Assembly (NCBI GenBank): GCA_018711415.1
Contig: DVIJ01000057.1
Coordinates: forward strand, 1-20,593
Source: Scatomorpha merdavium
Lineage (GTDB): Bacteria > Bacillota > Clostridia > Oscillospirales > Oscillospiraceae
Direction of reading: 5' to 3'
DNA: 20,593 nucleotides
Shown: in pieces, positions 5,791-12,395 of the stretch
Numbering within the stretch: the first letter of the stretch is position 1
Layout: every line of letters begins with the position of its first letter
The notes under the pieces: model-generated
What the model was told of the DNA's origin: nothing
Database searches by the model: none
Seen by the model: only the letters and a program-made list of their open reading frames with translations
Made by a program: the position numbers and the translations under genes

Positions 5791-6696
5791 ATGTCAAAGT
5801 TCAGGGTCATCACGGACGGCTCGGGAGACCTGACGCCGGAGCTCATCAAAGAGCGCGATATAACCGTTGTACCGTTTTACGTAATGCTGGGCAGCGGAGA
5901 TTACCTCAAGCAGGACGTGGACATAGGCACGAGGGAGTTTTATGAATGGATGGTGTCCCACCCGGGTGTATACCCCAAGAGCTCCACCCCCTCAACACAG
6001 GACTTCCTAAAGGTGTTCAGAGAAGTTGCGGAGGCCGGCGACCAGGCGATCTGCATCTGTATCACTGAGAAGTTTTCAAACTCGTATCAGACCGCGAGAA
6101 TAGCCCTCGAACTCCTGCGGGAGGACTATCCGGACGCCAAGATCGCCGTATACAACTCCATGGTCAATACCGTTCTGCAGGGGCTCTATGTTCTCGAGGC
6201 CTGCGACCTGCGCGACGCCGGCTTTGAGCTGGACGAGGCGGTCAAAAGGCTGGAGGAGATTAGGCCGACGGGCCGCATCTTCTTCACCATCGGCAGCATG
6301 TCCTACCTGAGCATCGGAGGCCGGATAGGCAAGCTGGCGGGCAAGGTCAGCACTGTCCTCGGCATCAGGCCCATCATCACGCTCAAAGAGGGCGAGATCT
6401 TCCCCTCCGGCGTGTGCCGCGGCAGGGGAAAGAGCCTCGATAAGGTCATAAACGTCTCAAGGGAATACCTCAAGCAGACCTTCAGCTCCGCGGACGAGCT
6501 CTCCATAGCCGTCGGCTACGGCTATGACTATAACGAGGCAGCAGAGTTTCAGGCCCGCATCTCCGCCTTGCTCGATGAGCTGGGGCTCTCAAAGGCGGAT
6601 ATCCCGATAAGGCTGATAAGCTCGGTCATCGCCGTGCATACAGGTCCCTACCCGCTGGGTATAGGCGTCCTGCGCAAGGCCAGGCTGGACAAATGA
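5791..6696 (+). CDS. degV: DegV family fatty-acid-binding protein
   Basis: The product starts MSKFRVITDGSGDLTPEL, the typical DegV opening, and has the lipid-contacting SSTPSTQDF loop (about 67-75), a phosphate-binding GSMSYLSIGGRIG segment and the GIRPIITLKEGEI motif. Family members bind a fatty acid and supply it to fatty acid kinase FakA for phosphorylation and membrane lipid synthesis. No fakA is in the window. ATG 5791 is preferred over ATG 5785 because GAGGG sits 8 nt upstream of it. The usual HTGPGA motif near the C-terminus reads HTGPYP here. Length (301) is a little above the common 280. Confidence 0.92.
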   Translation: MSKFRVITDGSGDLTPELIKERDITVVPFYVMLGSGDYLKQDVDIGTREFYEWMVSHPGVYPKSSTPSTQDFLKVFREVAEAGDQAICICITEKFSNSYQTARIALELLREDYPDAKIAVYNSMVNTVLQGLYVLEACDLRDAGFELDEAVKRLEEIRPTGRIFFTIGSMSYLSIGGRIGKLAGKVSTVLGIRPIITLKEGEIFPSGVCRGRGKSLDKVINVSREYLKQTFSSADELSIAVGYGYDYNEAAEFQARISALLDELGLSKADIPIRLISSVIAVHTGPYPLGIGVLRKARLDK

Positions 6697-6700
6697 AAAT

Positions 6701-6743
6701 GAGCCCTGCTGGTGATCGAGGGGGTCTCTCACCAGCAGGGCTC
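6701..6743. terminator. 15-bp perfect inverted repeat between convergent genes (terminator-like)
   Basis: GAGCCCTGCTGGTGA (6701-6715) pairs without mismatch with TCACCAGCAGGGCTC (6729-6743), loop 13 nt. The tail is T-rich only on the minus strand (ATTTTCATTTG), so it best terminates the PepSY gene and probably also ends degV. Confidence 0.7.
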
Positions 6744-6756
6744 TCTCCGTTCCGGC

Positions 6757-7035
6757 TCAGGCGCTTTTAATCTCTGTAAGTCTCTGCGGCGCCTCGTAGT
6801 AGGACGGATAGCTCTCGACGGGAACGGGGAAGAAGTCAAGGCCGAGGACCTCGCCGCTCGCAGCGTCGATGTAGCAGCAGTAGTGCATTTCCTCTGTTGT
6901 GAACTCAAGCTCGTAGAGCTGGCCGTTTTCCAGCAGCTTCTGAGAGTCAAACCTCGCGCTTTGGACATTGGCGGCTTCCAGGGCCAGCTTGCGGGCCTGC
7001 ATGGGGCTTATATAGAGAAGAGTGACTTTTTTCAT
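6757..7035 (-). CDS. Small PepSY-domain protein
   Basis: This 92-residue protein consists almost entirely of one PepSY-like fold: a helix (about 11-24, MQARKLALEAANVQ), then YELEFTTEEMHYCCYIDAASGEVLGLDF, whose last part is the classic Y.YEVxIDAxTGEVL strand-turn-strand signature. PepSY domains usually occur outside the membrane and may inhibit peptidases. Here no signal peptide or membrane helix is visible, so a cytoplasmic location is inferred. ATG 7035 follows AAAGGAG at a slightly long spacing of about 10 nt. A possible -10 (TACAAT on minus, 7078-7073) is upstream. Confidence 0.75.
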   Translation of the reverse strand: MKKVTLLYISPMQARKLALEAANVQSARFDSQKLLENGQLYELEFTTEEMHYCCYIDAASGEVLGLDFFPVPVESYPSYYEAPQRLTEIKSA

Positions 7036-7253
7036 TGTTTTCGAGCTCCTTTACGTTTTGTTTTATGTGCCTATTGTAAGGCGTGAAAATTAAAGTAACG
7101 TTAAAATCAAAAGTTATTTAAATAACATATCTGGGATTTCTCTCTTGCTGCTGTGTGCATAGGATAACAGCGGCATATTAACAGGTCGTTAGCGCAGAAT
7201 TAGAATTTCATTAAAACCGTAAACTTTTTTTGAACAGCTAAATTTAATTGTCC
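7036..7253. other. AT-rich divergent intergenic region
   Basis: About 220 bp between the PepSY gene and the pyr promoter, much richer in A/T than its surroundings. It contains a perfect 14-bp palindrome, GTTATTTAAATAAC (7113-7126), and a TAACGTTA palindrome (7096-7103). I see no coding potential or RNA gene. Confidence 0.5.
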
Positions 7254-7282
7254 TTGCAAATCGCGTCGGAATTTGCTATACT
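7254..7282 (+). promoter_or_regulatory. Promoter of the pyrR-uraA operon
   Basis: TTGCAA (7254-7259), 17-bp spacer, TATACT (7277-7282). The predicted start near 7289 places the PyrR-binding loop about 15 nt into the leader. Confidence 0.75.
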
Positions 7283-7300
7283 TCGCCCAGTGGATTTTAA

Positions 7301-7324
7301 AGACCGGTACAGAGATGCCGGCAA
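7301..7324 (+). promoter_or_regulatory. PyrR-binding loop (anti-antiterminator)
   Basis: CCGGTA (7304-7309) pairs with TGCCGG (7316-7321) around the hexaloop CAGAGA, which fits the CNGNGA loop bound by PyrR when UMP is high. The segment CCGGCAA (7318-7324) could otherwise pair with TTGCCGG (7372-7378), the left arm of the terminator, and form an antiterminator. This gives the standard three-hairpin attenuation switch. The base pair closing the loop is A-U rather than the usual C-G. Confidence 0.75.
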
Positions 7325-7370
7325 AACCGCTGGGTGATACCGCGCCGAAGAGCGCGGGGCTTTGGTGTGT

Positions 7371-7399
7371 CTTGCCGGGTGCCGGCAAGGCATTTTTTT
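7371..7399 (+). terminator. pyr attenuator terminator
   Basis: CTTGCCGG (7371-7378) pairs with CCGGCAAG (7382-7389) over a GTG loop, followed two bases later by a T-run at 7393-7399. It lies just upstream of the pyrR ribosome site, so it is a regulated leader terminator. Confidence 0.85.
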
Positions 7400-7422
7400 G
7401 TTGCGAAAGGGCGGTGCGGGGC

Positions 7423-7959
7423 GTGAGGCAAAAGGCAAAGCTGATGGATGAAGCCGCTGTGGGCCGCGCGCTGATGCGCCTGTCGCACGAGATAGCCGAA
7501 CGTAACCGCGGAGTTGAAAACGTCTGTCTTGTAGGCATAAGGCGCAGAGGCGAGACCCTGGCGGAGCGGATAAGGGACAACATAGAGAGGATAGAGGGCC
7601 TGCGAGTCCCCTGCGGGAGCGTGGACGTCCGTTACTACAGAGATGACCTGGAACGCCTGTCGGACGACCCGATCGTTACGAAGGCGCAGTTGGAGTTCTC
7701 CGTGGTGGACAGGACCGTCGTCCTGGTGGACGACGTGCTGTATACCGGCCGAACGGCCAGGGCAGCGATGGAGGCCGTCCTCAAATGCGGCAGACCGAGG
7801 GCGATACAGCTCGCGGTTCTGGTGGACAGAGGACACAGGGAACTGCCCATAAGGGCGGACTTTGTCGGCAAAAATGTGCCGACCTCGCACACCGAGCTCA
7901 TCGAGGCGCGGCTGCCGGAGCACGACGGGGAGACAGGGGTATATCTCATGGAGCTTTAG
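7423..7959 (+). CDS. pyrR: PyrR: pyr attenuation regulator / uracil phosphoribosyltransferase
   Basis: The 178-residue product begins (V/M)RQKAKLMDEAAVGRALMRL, matching PyrR N-termini, and has the PRPP-binding signature VVLVDDVLYTGRTARAA plus the RNA-binding region LVDRGHRELPIRADFVGKNVPTS. PyrR senses UMP/UTP and binds the leader loop to promote termination; it also converts uracil and PRPP to UMP. I chose GTG 7423: AAAGGGCGG is 8 nt upstream and the family start aligns there. Upstream in-frame ATGs lie within the attenuator. It stops at TAG; uraA follows after 65 bp. Confidence 0.93.
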   Translation: MRQKAKLMDEAAVGRALMRLSHEIAERNRGVENVCLVGIRRRGETLAERIRDNIERIEGLRVPCGSVDVRYYRDDLERLSDDPIVTKAQLEFSVVDRTVVLVDDVLYTGRTARAAMEAVLKCGRPRAIQLAVLVDRGHRELPIRADFVGKNVPTSHTELIEARLPEHDGETGVYLMEL

Positions 7960-8024
7960 GCTCATTTTATAACATTGTGCGTCAATCCCAATTAAAATAC
8001 ACTACGGAGAGAGGTAAATCGGGA

Positions 8025-9392
8025 ATGAACAAAAAAACCATCGGAAACGAACCGATCTACGACGCCCGGACGCTTGGGGCGCCGAGGATGCTCGTGCTCG
8101 GCTTCCAGCACATGTTCGCCATGTTCGGCGCGACGGTGCTGGTGCCCACGCTGACGGGCCTGTCGGTGTCGGTGACGCTGTTGTTCGCGGGCCTCGGGAC
8201 GCTGCTGTTCCACCTGCTGGCCAAGGGCAGGGTACCGGCCTTCCTGGGCTCGTCCTTTGCCTTCCTGGGCGGCTATTCGGCCATCGCGCCCATGCTCGAA
8301 AACCCGGACGCTCCGGGCCTGTTCAACGTACCAAACACGGAAATGCTGCCCTATGCCTGCTTCGGCGTGGCCTGCGCGGGCCTCTTGTACCTAGTGCTCA
8401 GCCTGCTATTCAAGATCTTTGGTGTCAGGCGTGTAATGCGTTTCTTCCCGCCCATCGTGACCGGACCCATAATCATTGCCATCGGCCTGAGCCTGAGTTC
8501 CAGCGCCGTCAACAACTGCCAGGCCAGCTGGCCGGTAGCGTTGGTGGCCGTACTGGTCGTCGTTGTATGCAACATCTGGGGAAAGGGCATGATAAAGATA
8601 ATCCCCATTCTCCTGGGCGTCATCGTTTCCTACATCGTCGGCGCTGTCAGCGGACAGGTGGACTTCACCGCCGTCAGGGAAGCCGACTGGATCGGCCTGC
8701 CTGTCGTCTGGAGCGAGACCGTGTTCGGCCTCTTCGGAAGCGGCAACGTGGACGTGGGTCTGCTCGGCACTGCGGCTGTCACGATAATCCCCATAGCGCT
8801 GGCCACAATGGTCGAGCACATCGGAGACATGTGCGCCATCAGCTCCACCTGCGAGCGCAACTACATCCAGGACCCCGGCCTGCACCGCACCCTCCTGGGC
8901 GACGGCCTGGCCACCAGTCTTGCGGCGCTCTTTGGAGCTCCGGCGAATACCACCTACGGCGAAAATACCGGAGTCCTTGCTCTGAGCAAGGTCTATGACC
9001 CGCGCGTCATCCGCATAGCGGCTGTGCTGGCGATAATCTTTTCCTTCTGCCCGAAGTTTGCAGAGGTCGTCCACGCGATGCCGACCGCTACGATAGGCGG
9101 CGTTTCCCTGGTGCTCTACGGCATGATCAGCGCCGTCGGTGTGCGCAACGTCGTAGAGAACAAAGTGGACTTCACCAAGAGCCGCAACGTCATCATCGCG
9201 GCGCTCATCCTGGTGCTGGCCATCGGCATCACCTACTCGAGCGTCGGCGCGGTGAAGATCGGCCAGGTCAGCTTCTCCGGCCTTGCCACCGCCGCCATCG
9301 TGGGCATTGTGATGAACGCCATCCTCCCCGGCAAGGACTATGAGTTCGGCGCCGACCTCCAGGGCGACACCAGCGTGAATTTCAAGGTCTGA
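8025..9392 (+). CDS. uraA: Uracil permease (NCS2/UraA family)
   Basis: This 455-residue polytopic membrane protein has the NCS2 nucleobase-cation symporter signatures: GFQHMFAMFGATVLVPTLTG near the N-terminus, ATMVEHIGD with the substrate-binding Glu, and TTYGENTGVLALSKV with the second conserved Glu in the TM10 region. It imports uracil with a proton. ATG 8025 follows GAGAGGT. Its position after pyrR in an attenuator-controlled transcript supports uracil specificity: with low UMP the leader is read through and both import and salvage rise. Confidence 0.94.
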   Translation: MNKKTIGNEPIYDARTLGAPRMLVLGFQHMFAMFGATVLVPTLTGLSVSVTLLFAGLGTLLFHLLAKGRVPAFLGSSFAFLGGYSAIAPMLENPDAPGLFNVPNTEMLPYACFGVACAGLLYLVLSLLFKIFGVRRVMRFFPPIVTGPIIIAIGLSLSSSAVNNCQASWPVALVAVLVVVVCNIWGKGMIKIIPILLGVIVSYIVGAVSGQVDFTAVREADWIGLPVVWSETVFGLFGSGNVDVGLLGTAAVTIIPIALATMVEHIGDMCAISSTCERNYIQDPGLHRTLLGDGLATSLAALFGAPANTTYGENTGVLALSKVYDPRVIRIAAVLAIIFSFCPKFAEVVHAMPTATIGGVSLVLYGMISAVGVRNVVENKVDFTKSRNVIIAALILVLAIGITYSSVGAVKIGQVSFSGLATAAIVGIVMNAILPGKDYEFGADLQGDTSVNFKV

Positions 9393-9405
9393 TAAGGAAA
9401 AATCC

Positions 9406-9433
9406 TTGACAAACGGCGAAAATAATGTATAAT
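9406..9433 (+). promoter_or_regulatory. Promoter of the rpsF-ssb-rpsR operon
   Basis: Perfect TTGACA (9406-9411) and TATAAT (9428-9433) with a 16-bp spacer, as expected for a strongly expressed ribosomal-protein operon. The start is predicted at about 9440. Confidence 0.88.
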
Positions 9434-9435
9434 TT

Positions 9436-9485
9436 ATAGGCCTGCCCAAAGGGCAGGCCTATATCCTTGCCTGCAAAAGCAGGCC
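9436..9485 (+). promoter_or_regulatory. rpsF leader with two interchangeable hairpins
   Basis: ATAGGCCTGCCC (9436-9447) pairs perfectly with GGGCAGGCCTAT (9451-9462), and GCCTGC (9469-9474) pairs with GCAGGC (9479-9484). Because GGCCTGC and GCAGGCC each occur twice, the arms can swap partners. A leader RNA bound by the S6:S18 complex is known for this operon in many bacteria, but I cannot match its conserved CCG bulge here. Confidence 0.55.
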
Positions 9486-9510
9486 ATAAGTCCAGAAGGA
9501 GGTGCACAAA

Positions 9511-9807
9511 TTGGCGAAAACAAGCGAGAAGTACGAAGTGATGTACGTCCTCAACCCGAACCTTTCGGAGGAGGAGACCGCAGCGCTCGTGGAGAAGTTC
9601 AAGGCGCTTGTCGAGCAGAACGGCACTCTTGATGAGATGGAGGAAATGGGTAAGCGCAAGCTGGCCTATGAAATCAACTATCTCACCGAGGGCTACTACG
9701 TGCTCGTCAAGTTCACCAGCGGCCCGGATTTCCCGGCTGAGCTGGATCGTATCTTCGGTATAACCGACGGCGTCATCCGCAGCCTCATCACCAAGAGGCC
9801 TGAATAA
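9511..9807 (+). CDS. rpsF: 30S ribosomal protein S6
   Basis: The 98-residue product reads MAKTSEKYEVMYVLNPNLSEEE..., typical of S6, with WTxKxKR-like region replaced by EEMGKRKLAYEINYLTEGYYVLVKF as in Firmicutes. S6 binds S18 on the platform of the 30S subunit. TTG 9511 is chosen because AGAAGGAGG ends 8 nt upstream; the in-frame GTG 9502 lies inside that ribosome site. First gene of rpsF-ssb-rpsR. Confidence 0.96.
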   Translation: MAKTSEKYEVMYVLNPNLSEEETAALVEKFKALVEQNGTLDEMEEMGKRKLAYEINYLTEGYYVLVKFTSGPDFPAELDRIFGITDGVIRSLITKRPE

Positions 9808-9818
9808 GAGGTAGCGGG

Positions 9819-10310
9819 ATGCTCAATCACATCGTCATCATGGGCCGCCTCACCCGCGACCCGGAGCTGAGATACACACAGAGCCAGATCCCGGTGGCGT
9901 CTTTCCGTGTTGCGGTGGACAGAGACTTCGGCCGCGGCGAAGAGAGACAGACCGATTTTATCGACTGCGTTGCCTGGCGCAGCACCGGTGAGTTCGTCTC
10001 GAAGTATTTCCAGAAGGGGAGCATGGCCGTCGTGAGCGGCAGGCTCCAGATGCGTGACTGGACGGATAAAGACGGCAATAAGCGCACCAGCGCCGAGGTC
10101 GTCGCTGACAACGTGTATTTTGGCGAGTCCAAGCGCCGCGACGGCGATCCCAGGGACAGCTACGGCCCCAGGGACAGCTACGCCCCGCGCGATAATTACG
10201 CAGCCCGCGACAGCTACGGGCAGAGGGACAGCAGGGACAGCGCTCCGCGCCAGCCCGCCCCGTCCGCCTTTGCCGAGCTGGACGACGGAGACGGCGAACT
10301 GCCGTTCTGA
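9819..10310 (+). CDS. ssb: Single-stranded DNA-binding protein
   Basis: The N-terminal OB-fold (about 1-105) starts MLNHIVIMGRLTRDPELRYT and includes TDFIDCVAW and YFQKGSMAVVSGRLQ. A disordered tail follows with five or six tandem RDSYG/RDSYA/RDNYA units (about 108-140). It ends with the acidic tip DDGDGELPF that recruits replication and repair partners. SSB tetramers protect single-stranded DNA. The gene lies 11 bp after rpsF and 22 bp before rpsR, the usual Firmicute order. Confidence 0.97.
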   Translation: MLNHIVIMGRLTRDPELRYTQSQIPVASFRVAVDRDFGRGEERQTDFIDCVAWRSTGEFVSKYFQKGSMAVVSGRLQMRDWTDKDGNKRTSAEVVADNVYFGESKRRDGDPRDSYGPRDSYAPRDNYAARDSYGQRDSRDSAPRQPAPSAFAELDDGDGELPF

Positions 10311-10332
10311 GAATTAAAAGGGAGGTATAGTC

Positions 10333-10572
10333 TTGGCTTTCGATAACAAGGGACCGAAGAATCGCAAGCGCAAGAAGGTATGCCAGTTCTGCGTGGATAA
10401 GTGCACCTATATTGATTATAAAGATGCCGCTAAGCTCAGGAAGTTCATCTCCGAGCGCAGCAAGATCCTTCCGCGCCGTACTACCGGCACCTGCGCCATG
10501 CACCAGCGCGAGCTGACCGAGGCCATTAAGCGCGCCCGTCAGATCGCCCTGCTCCCCTACGTCACCGACTGA
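10333..10572 (+). CDS. rpsR: 30S ribosomal protein S18 (zinc-binding type)
   Basis: 79 residues with the S18 core (RRTTGTCAMHQRELTEAIKRARQIALLPYV). The N-terminus has CQFCVDKC plus Cys in TGTCAMH, the C+ form that binds zinc. It starts at TTG 10333 behind GGGAGG. S18 pairs with S6 on the 30S platform. Last gene of the operon; a strong terminator follows. Confidence 0.96.
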   Translation: MAFDNKGPKNRKRKKVCQFCVDKCTYIDYKDAAKLRKFISERSKILPRRTTGTCAMHQRELTEAIKRARQIALLPYVTD

Positions 10573-10595
10573 CGAAGGGCTAATAAAAAAGCAAG

Positions 10596-10625
10596 GCCCC
10601 CGGACGAAAGTCCGGGGGCTTTTTT
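10596..10625 (+). terminator. Intrinsic terminator of rpsF-ssb-rpsR
   Basis: GCCCCCGGAC pairs perfectly with GTCCGGGGGC around a GAAA tetraloop, followed by six T residues. On the opposite strand A-rich flanks give a TTTTTT tail (10590-10585), so it can also end the convergent flavodoxin gene. Confidence 0.95.
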
Positions 10626-10637
10626 GCTTTCAATAGC

Positions 10638-11156
10638 TCAGACAAGACCGTTTTCGGAGAGCCAGGCGGATATTTGCGGCTTTGCACCGCTCACTGTGCT
10701 GCCCTTTATGGACAGGCCCTTTTCCACCGTGGCGCCGGGGCAGAGGCGCTTTATGTCCGCTTCGCTGTGCCCCATGCCGCTGCCCTCATTCGTGCACAAG
10801 GGCAGGATGCGCTTGCCGGAAAGCTCACAGCCGTCCAGGAAGCTCCAAACCGGCATCGGCATCGTGCCGCACCAGCAGGGGTAGCAGAGGACGAGCGTGT
10901 CTACGCCGTCCAGCTCGGGCGGCTGCACGGCCAGCTCAGGCCGCGCGTTTTCCGCCAGTTCGCGCTTAGAGACTTCGACGCACTCGCGGTAGTCAAAGGG
11001 GTAGTCCTGCACGGTGCGGATCTCAAAAAGCCCAGCGCCGGAGAGCTCCGCCGCCAGCTTTGCTGCGACCTCCGTGTTGCCGACCTTCAGGTCTACCATC
11101 TTGCCCGCGACGTAGTTCATGCCGCGGTGCGAAAACCAGGCTACAAGTGTTTTCAT
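10638..11156 (-). CDS. Flavodoxin family protein
   Basis: 172 residues beginning MKTLVAWFSHRGMNY, then VGNTEVAAKLAAEL (FMN phosphate-loop region), LVLCYPCWCGTMPMPVWSFL (isoalloxazine-contacting loop, W/Y-rich) and LPLCTNEGSGMGHSEADI. This is the larger flavodoxin_4-like type with KMVDLKVGNT in place of the short TGNT loop. It is probably an FMN electron carrier or quinone-reductase-like enzyme. The ATG overlaps the TGA of the dCMP deaminase gene (ATGA), so translation is coupled. Confidence 0.87.
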   Translation of the reverse strand: MKTLVAWFSHRGMNYVAGKMVDLKVGNTEVAAKLAAELSGAGLFEIRTVQDYPFDYRECVEVSKRELAENARPELAVQPPELDGVDTLVLCYPCWCGTMPMPVWSFLDGCELSGKRILPLCTNEGSGMGHSEADIKRLCPGATVEKGLSIKGSTVSGAKPQISAWLSENGLV

Positions 11157-11644
11157 ACAGAACCCTCCCCGGGAAGAGAATCGTCGTTGAACACCCAGTC
11201 GCGCACGTGGATGACCCGGCAGCTCTCGGTACCGGTGCGGACCACGACCTGGGTGAGTCCGGCGTTGATTATGAGCCGCTTGCACATGGAGCAGGGCAGA
11301 GTCTCCTCCAGCAGCTCGTGGGTTTTGGCGTCGCGCCCGACGAGATATAGCGTGCCGCCCAGCATGTCCCGCCGCGCGGCGGAGATGATGGCGTTGGCCT
11401 CCGCGTGGACGCTGCGGCAGAGCTCGTAGCGCTGGCCGGAGGGTATGCCCAGGTTCTCGCGCATACACAGGCCCAGGTCCGTGCAGTTGCGGCGGCCGCG
11501 GGGCGCGCCGTTATAGCCCGTCGAGAGTATCTCGTCGTTGCGGACTATGATGGCCCCGTATTTCCTGCGCATACAGGTGGAGCGGTTCAAGACCGCGTCC
11601 GCTATGTCGAGATAATAGTCCTCTTTGCCCCTTCTTGTATCCAT
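11153..11644 (-). CDS. comEB: Deoxycytidylate (dCMP) deaminase family (ComEB-like)
   Basis: 163 residues with the zinc deaminase signature SVHAEANAI (His80, Glu82) and PCSMCKRLIINAGL (Cys118, Cys121), plus the N-terminal YGAIIVRNDEILSTGYNGAPRG typical of dCMP deaminases. The enzyme converts dCMP to dUMP for thymidylate synthesis; in Bacillus the homologue is encoded with competence genes. The extra Cys/His before the core (Cys24, Cys54, Cys60) matches the second zinc site of this family. First gene of a pair with the flavodoxin. Confidence 0.92.
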   Translation of the reverse strand: MDTRRGKEDYYLDIADAVLNRSTCMRRKYGAIIVRNDEILSTGYNGAPRGRRNCTDLGLCMRENLGIPSGQRYELCRSVHAEANAIISAARRDMLGGTLYLVGRDAKTHELLEETLPCSMCKRLIINAGLTQVVVRTGTESCRVIHVRDWVFNDDSLPGEGSV

Positions 11645-11674
11645 TGCACATACCTCGCGTTCTCAGTTTATTTA

Positions 11675-11703
11675 AGTTTATCGTTTGGCCTCTTTTAAGT
11701 CAA
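11675..11703 (-). promoter_or_regulatory. Promoter of comEB-flavodoxin
   Basis: On the minus strand TTGACT (11703-11698), 17-bp spacer, TAAACT (11680-11675). Its -35 box overlaps the expected -35 area of the divergent queH promoter. Confidence 0.7.
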
Positions 11704-11715
11704 GAGCAAATGTGC

Positions 11716-11721
11716 TATACT
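11716..11721 (+). promoter_or_regulatory. -10 box of queH, leaderless start
   Basis: TATACT (11716-11721) lies only 7 bp before the ATG of queH, so the transcript should begin at or next to the start codon. No Shine-Dalgarno sequence is present. The -35 region is weak (TTTAAG, about 11694-11699). Confidence 0.5.
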
Positions 11722-11728
11722 GCCTGCC

Positions 11729-12325
11729 ATGGAGAACTATCAGAAAAAACTGGACAGGGAACTGGAGACGCTCGGCGGGCGAAAGCCGGGCCTTTTGCTG
11801 CACAGCTGCTGCGGCCCCTGCTCGACCTATGTGCTCGAGTATCTGTCGCGGTATTTTGAGCTGGGGCTTTTGTATTACGACCCCAATATCCAGCCGGAGG
11901 CCGAGTACGAGCTGAGGCTGGAGAACCAGCGCGCTGTGCTCGAGCGCTTCCCTGGGGTGCGTCTGCACGAATATGGCTGGCGCGGGGCCGACTACGAAGC
12001 CGTTGTTCGCGGCCTCGAGTCCGAGCCGGAGGGCGGCGCAAGGTGCACGGTCTGCTTCCGCCTGAGGCTCGAGGAGACGGCAAGACTGGCGAAGGAGCTG
12101 GGCTATGAGTATTTCTGCACGACCCTCTCCGTCTCCCCTCACAAGGACGCGGAGCGCATAAACCGCATCGGCGCGGAGCTTGCGGAGAAATACTCCGTCA
12201 AATGGCTGCCCTCGGACTTCAAAAAGCGCGAGGGCTACAAGAGGAGCATCGAGCTTTCGAGGGAATATGGGTTATACCGTCAGGAATACTGCGGCTGCCT
12301 GTACTCGAAGCCGGTGGAGAAATAA
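11729..12325 (+). CDS. queH: Epoxyqueuosine reductase QueH
   Basis: 198 residues of the QueH (DUF208) family, which reduces epoxyqueuosine to queuosine in tRNA. Visible features are LLLHSCCGPCSTY (Cys27-Cys28, Cys31), GARCTVCFRLRLEETA (Cys106, Cys109), TTLSVSPHKD and the C-terminal YCGCLYS (Cys188, Cys190); these supply the Fe-S cluster and redox cysteines. The start MENYQKKLDREL aligns with family N-termini. queT follows after 70 bp, giving a queuosine cassette. Confidence 0.94.
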   Translation: MENYQKKLDRELETLGGRKPGLLLHSCCGPCSTYVLEYLSRYFELGLLYYDPNIQPEAEYELRLENQRAVLERFPGVRLHEYGWRGADYEAVVRGLESEPEGGARCTVCFRLRLEETARLAKELGYEYFCTTLSVSPHKDAERINRIGAELAEKYSVKWLPSDFKKREGYKRSIELSREYGLYRQEYCGCLYSKPVEK

Positions 12326-12332
12326 GTTGACT

Positions 12333-12385
12333 GGGCGGGTTTCCACACCCCGCCGGGTTATATACCTGAATCAAAATGGGAAGGA
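12333..12385 (+). promoter_or_regulatory. Candidate preQ1-type pseudoknot riboswitch before queT
   Basis: GGCGGG (12334-12339) pairs with CCCGCC (12349-12354). The loop segment TTTCC (12340-12344) can pair with GGAAG (12379-12383), which is part of the ribosome site GGGAAGGA of queT, forming an H-type pseudoknot that hides the SD. A small GGT/ACC hairpin sits in between, an order reminiscent of preQ1-II (COG4708) riboswitches. Conserved preQ1-II bases were not verified. Confidence 0.45.
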
Positions 12386-12395
12386 TGACACAAAA

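Noticed and set aside
7273..7422. N-terminal extension of PyrR from an upstream ATG
   Set aside because: It would translate the attenuator hairpins; the GTG at 7423 has a ribosome site and matches PyrR N-termini.
7785..8024. Extended uraA start overlapping pyrR
   Set aside because: The extra residues read pyrR out of frame; ATG 8025 has its own ribosome site and matches the family start.
9436..9462. Terminator for uraA
   Set aside because: The hairpin overlaps the predicted rpsF start and has no T-run, so it is better seen as a leader structure.
12327..12363. Promoter for queT (TTGACT ... TTATAT)
   Set aside because: The spacing would be 25 bp, outside the working range; queT is probably read from the queH promoter.
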